Source: Candidatus Contendibacter sp. (GTDB taxonomy: Bacteria; Pseudomonadota; Gammaproteobacteria; Competibacterales; Competibacteraceae). Taken from it: a DNA stretch of 60,613 nucleotides. The stretch spans positions 11,217 through 71,829 of the forward strand of contig JARSSP010000053.1 of assembly GCA_029624675.1 (NCBI GenBank). Direction: 5' to 3'. This document shows, one piece after another, positions 59,684 to 60,613 of this stretch (its first letter is position 1; each line of letters begins with the position of its first letter). A model generated the notes under the pieces. That model searched no databases. It was not told where the DNA came from and was given only the letters and a program-made list of their open reading frames with translations. Position numbers and translations under genes: made by a program.

Positions 59684-59711
59684 AATATATAACACTTAAG
59701 GGCTTGTTAAG
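59684..59711 (-). promoter_or_regulatory. PmrA/QseB-like box and promoter of the two-component operon
   Basis: On the minus strand, CTTAAC-N5-CTTAAG (59695-59711) matches the PmrA-box consensus YTTAAK-N5-YTTAAK except for one base. It ends five bases before a TATATT -10-like box (59684-59689), where an activator would bind over the -35. The start codon is at 59642. Confidence 0.6.
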
Positions 59712-59770
59712 GAGTTCGCATATTTTTTTGCTGGCTTGATAACGGGTTATCGAACCACATTAGCCGGGGG

Positions 59771-59804
59771 CTACCGGAGTGCTACACAAAAAATATTCCG
59801 GTAG
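59771..59804. repeat. Inverted repeat downstream of RHH-like gene
   Basis: CTACCGGA (59771-59778) pairs perfectly with TCCGGTAG (59797-59804), both flanked by a GGGGG run. A second inverted pair, GATAAC/GTTATC, is at 59738-59751. Role unknown; no T-tract follows. Confidence 0.45.
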
Positions 59805-59810
59805 GGGGAC

Positions 59811-60179
59811 TCAATCCACGCCAGCCGGGCCGCTGGCGGCCATGCCGCGAACAGTAGAACCCAGCAGGGGCAGACCATCCGCGCCGCTGACTCCAAATTC
59901 CAGAAACATCCGCTTGGCAATACCGCCGAAACTGCAACCCTCCGCGCGCCACTGGCGAACCTTCGCGCGCCAGGCGCGGCGTTCCGATTCGGGGAGTTGC
60001 CCGTACACTCGAAACCCACTAGCGGGCGCTAGTCCATCGCTAGCGTAACCCTCCATGACTTCCAAGGCTTGCCCGATGGTCGCGGCGTAGGGCTGACCGC
60101 TGGCCAGCGCCAGCCGCTTGAGCCGTTCAAAGGCTTTGGTGTCGAGTTGTACGGCGACTTGATGCGTTCTCCCGTTCAC
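59811..60179 (-). CDS. Small DNA-binding-like protein (RHH-type N-terminus)
   Basis: A 122-residue protein. The first 50 residues (HQVAVQLDTKAFERLKRLAL) look like a ribbon-helix-helix or Arc-type DNA-binding module, and the C-terminal half has WRAEGCSFGGIAKRMFLEFG, a helix-turn-helix-like segment similar to those in site-specific recombinases. The family is not certain. It follows a second small ORF in the same direction. Confidence 0.55.
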   Translation of the reverse strand: MNGRTHQVAVQLDTKAFERLKRLALASGQPYAATIGQALEVMEGYASDGLAPASGFRVYGQLPESERRAWRAKVRQWRAEGCSFGGIAKRMFLEFGVSGADGLPLLGSTVRGMAASGPAGVD

Positions 60180-60275
60180 AGTCTGGATGTCCTTTGAAAA
60201 AGCCCATGGAACCGCCTGGGAGCGCCCACGGCGGGGGCAAAGTCAGGCGGTGGGTTTGGGATAGGGGGAACCTGC

Positions 60276-60518
60276 TTAAATCAGGGCGGCGCGTTGCCGA
60301 CGTTGCGCGGCGGCCAGTTCGGCACGATGGGCCAATTGGGCCTCTTCGACAAAATCCACCGTGACGCGGCCGCTCGAAAACCACAGGTGTCCACCGAATC
60401 GGAGCGCGCCGCAAATCTTCGCGGCGGCGACAATCGCCGATTCCGAAACCTGGGCCGTCGCCGCCAGGCGGCGAATCTCGAAATAAGCACCAGACCGGTA
60501 AGATTTCTTCCTTGCCAC
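60276..60518 (-). CDS. Small hypothetical protein with helix-turn-helix-like region
   Basis: An 80-residue basic protein (MARKKSYRSGAYFEIRRLAA). The stretch VSESAIVAAAKICGALRFGG could be a helix-turn-helix. It lies 96 bases upstream of the RHH-like gene and near the window edge, and may belong to a mobile-element module continuing outside. Confidence 0.45.
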   Translation of the reverse strand: MARKKSYRSGAYFEIRRLAATAQVSESAIVAAAKICGALRFGGHLWFSSGRVTVDFVEEAQLAHRAELAAAQRRQRAALI

Positions 60519-60613
60519 GGCGGGTCACCTCATTCGCGCGGGGAGAACATCCCACGGGTGGCCGCGCGTTATGGGGCGCGGTTCTTCCGGGTACCGCTCG
60601 CACGGATCGGGGC

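Overview
The window is about 60.6 kb of GC-rich bacterial chromosome with dense, mostly operonic genes and frequent ATGA stop/start overlaps. Gene content (pgi, NAD-malic enzyme maeA, thiL, an AmpG-type permease, a Pat-type acetyltransferase, a QseBC/PmrAB-like two-component system with a PmrA-type box, entericidin-like lipoprotein, YdcH, REP elements and a RAYT transposase) suggests a gammaproteobacterium. A Competibacteraceae-like lineage would fit, but that is inference. No rRNA, tRNA or CRISPR array was seen.

Layout. 1-170: tandem REP-like palindromes. 171-4190: DUF5682 protein, VWA protein and a small membrane protein, probably the tail of a MoxR/VWA/DUF5682 cluster. 4248-10652 (minus): heavy-metal RND efflux operon with three secreted His-rich proteins and no outer-membrane channel. 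10794-18815 (minus): a tight five-gene operon of APC permease, LuxE-like acyl-protein synthetase, LuxC reductase fused to a PaaK-like ligase, a second PaaK-like ligase, and a HATPase-GNAT fusion, with no luciferase. 19035-20548: a broken SEFIR/STAND gene ending in a REP cluster. 20840-25063 (minus): a TetR regulator next to a TerY-P triad (VWA, PP2C, Ser/Thr kinase with HhH tail; E. coli yegL/yegK/yegI type). 25122-25789: AbrB/PIN toxin-antitoxin pair. 26134-28480: pgi, a short entericidin-like lipoprotein gene, ydcH.

28587-41511 is the second unusual locus. A divergent PP2C phosphatase/membrane protein pair faces a seven-gene plus-strand run: pseudokinase-FGE fusion, MlaE-like permease, an ABC ATPase whose catalytic motifs are all degraded, an MCE (MlaD-like) protein, a TPR lipoprotein, an apparently active Ser/Thr kinase-FGE fusion, and a CsgG-like protein with ten PEGA repeats. 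It reads as a phosphorylation-controlled envelope system built on a lipid-transport scaffold.

41524-46707 is housekeeping (maeA, thiL, AmpG-like MFS) with a flavin-reductase remnant. 46709-49156 is a Pat-like acetyltransferase. 49367-50990 is a decay zone: RAYT transposase with REP, a truncated PD-(D/E)XK protein and a cas3 HD-domain remnant. 50999-53905 is a large secreted beta-helix protein followed by strong terminators. 54086-59642 (minus) holds an AarF/UbiB-like protein, two DUF2157-type membrane proteins and the two-component system. The right edge carries two small DNA-binding-like ORFs.

The two best candidates for undescribed systems are the luciferase-less Lux-like operon (10794-18815) and the PP2C/pseudokinase/dead-ABC/MCE/PEGA locus (28587-41511). 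All functions were read from sequence motifs; no database search was run.
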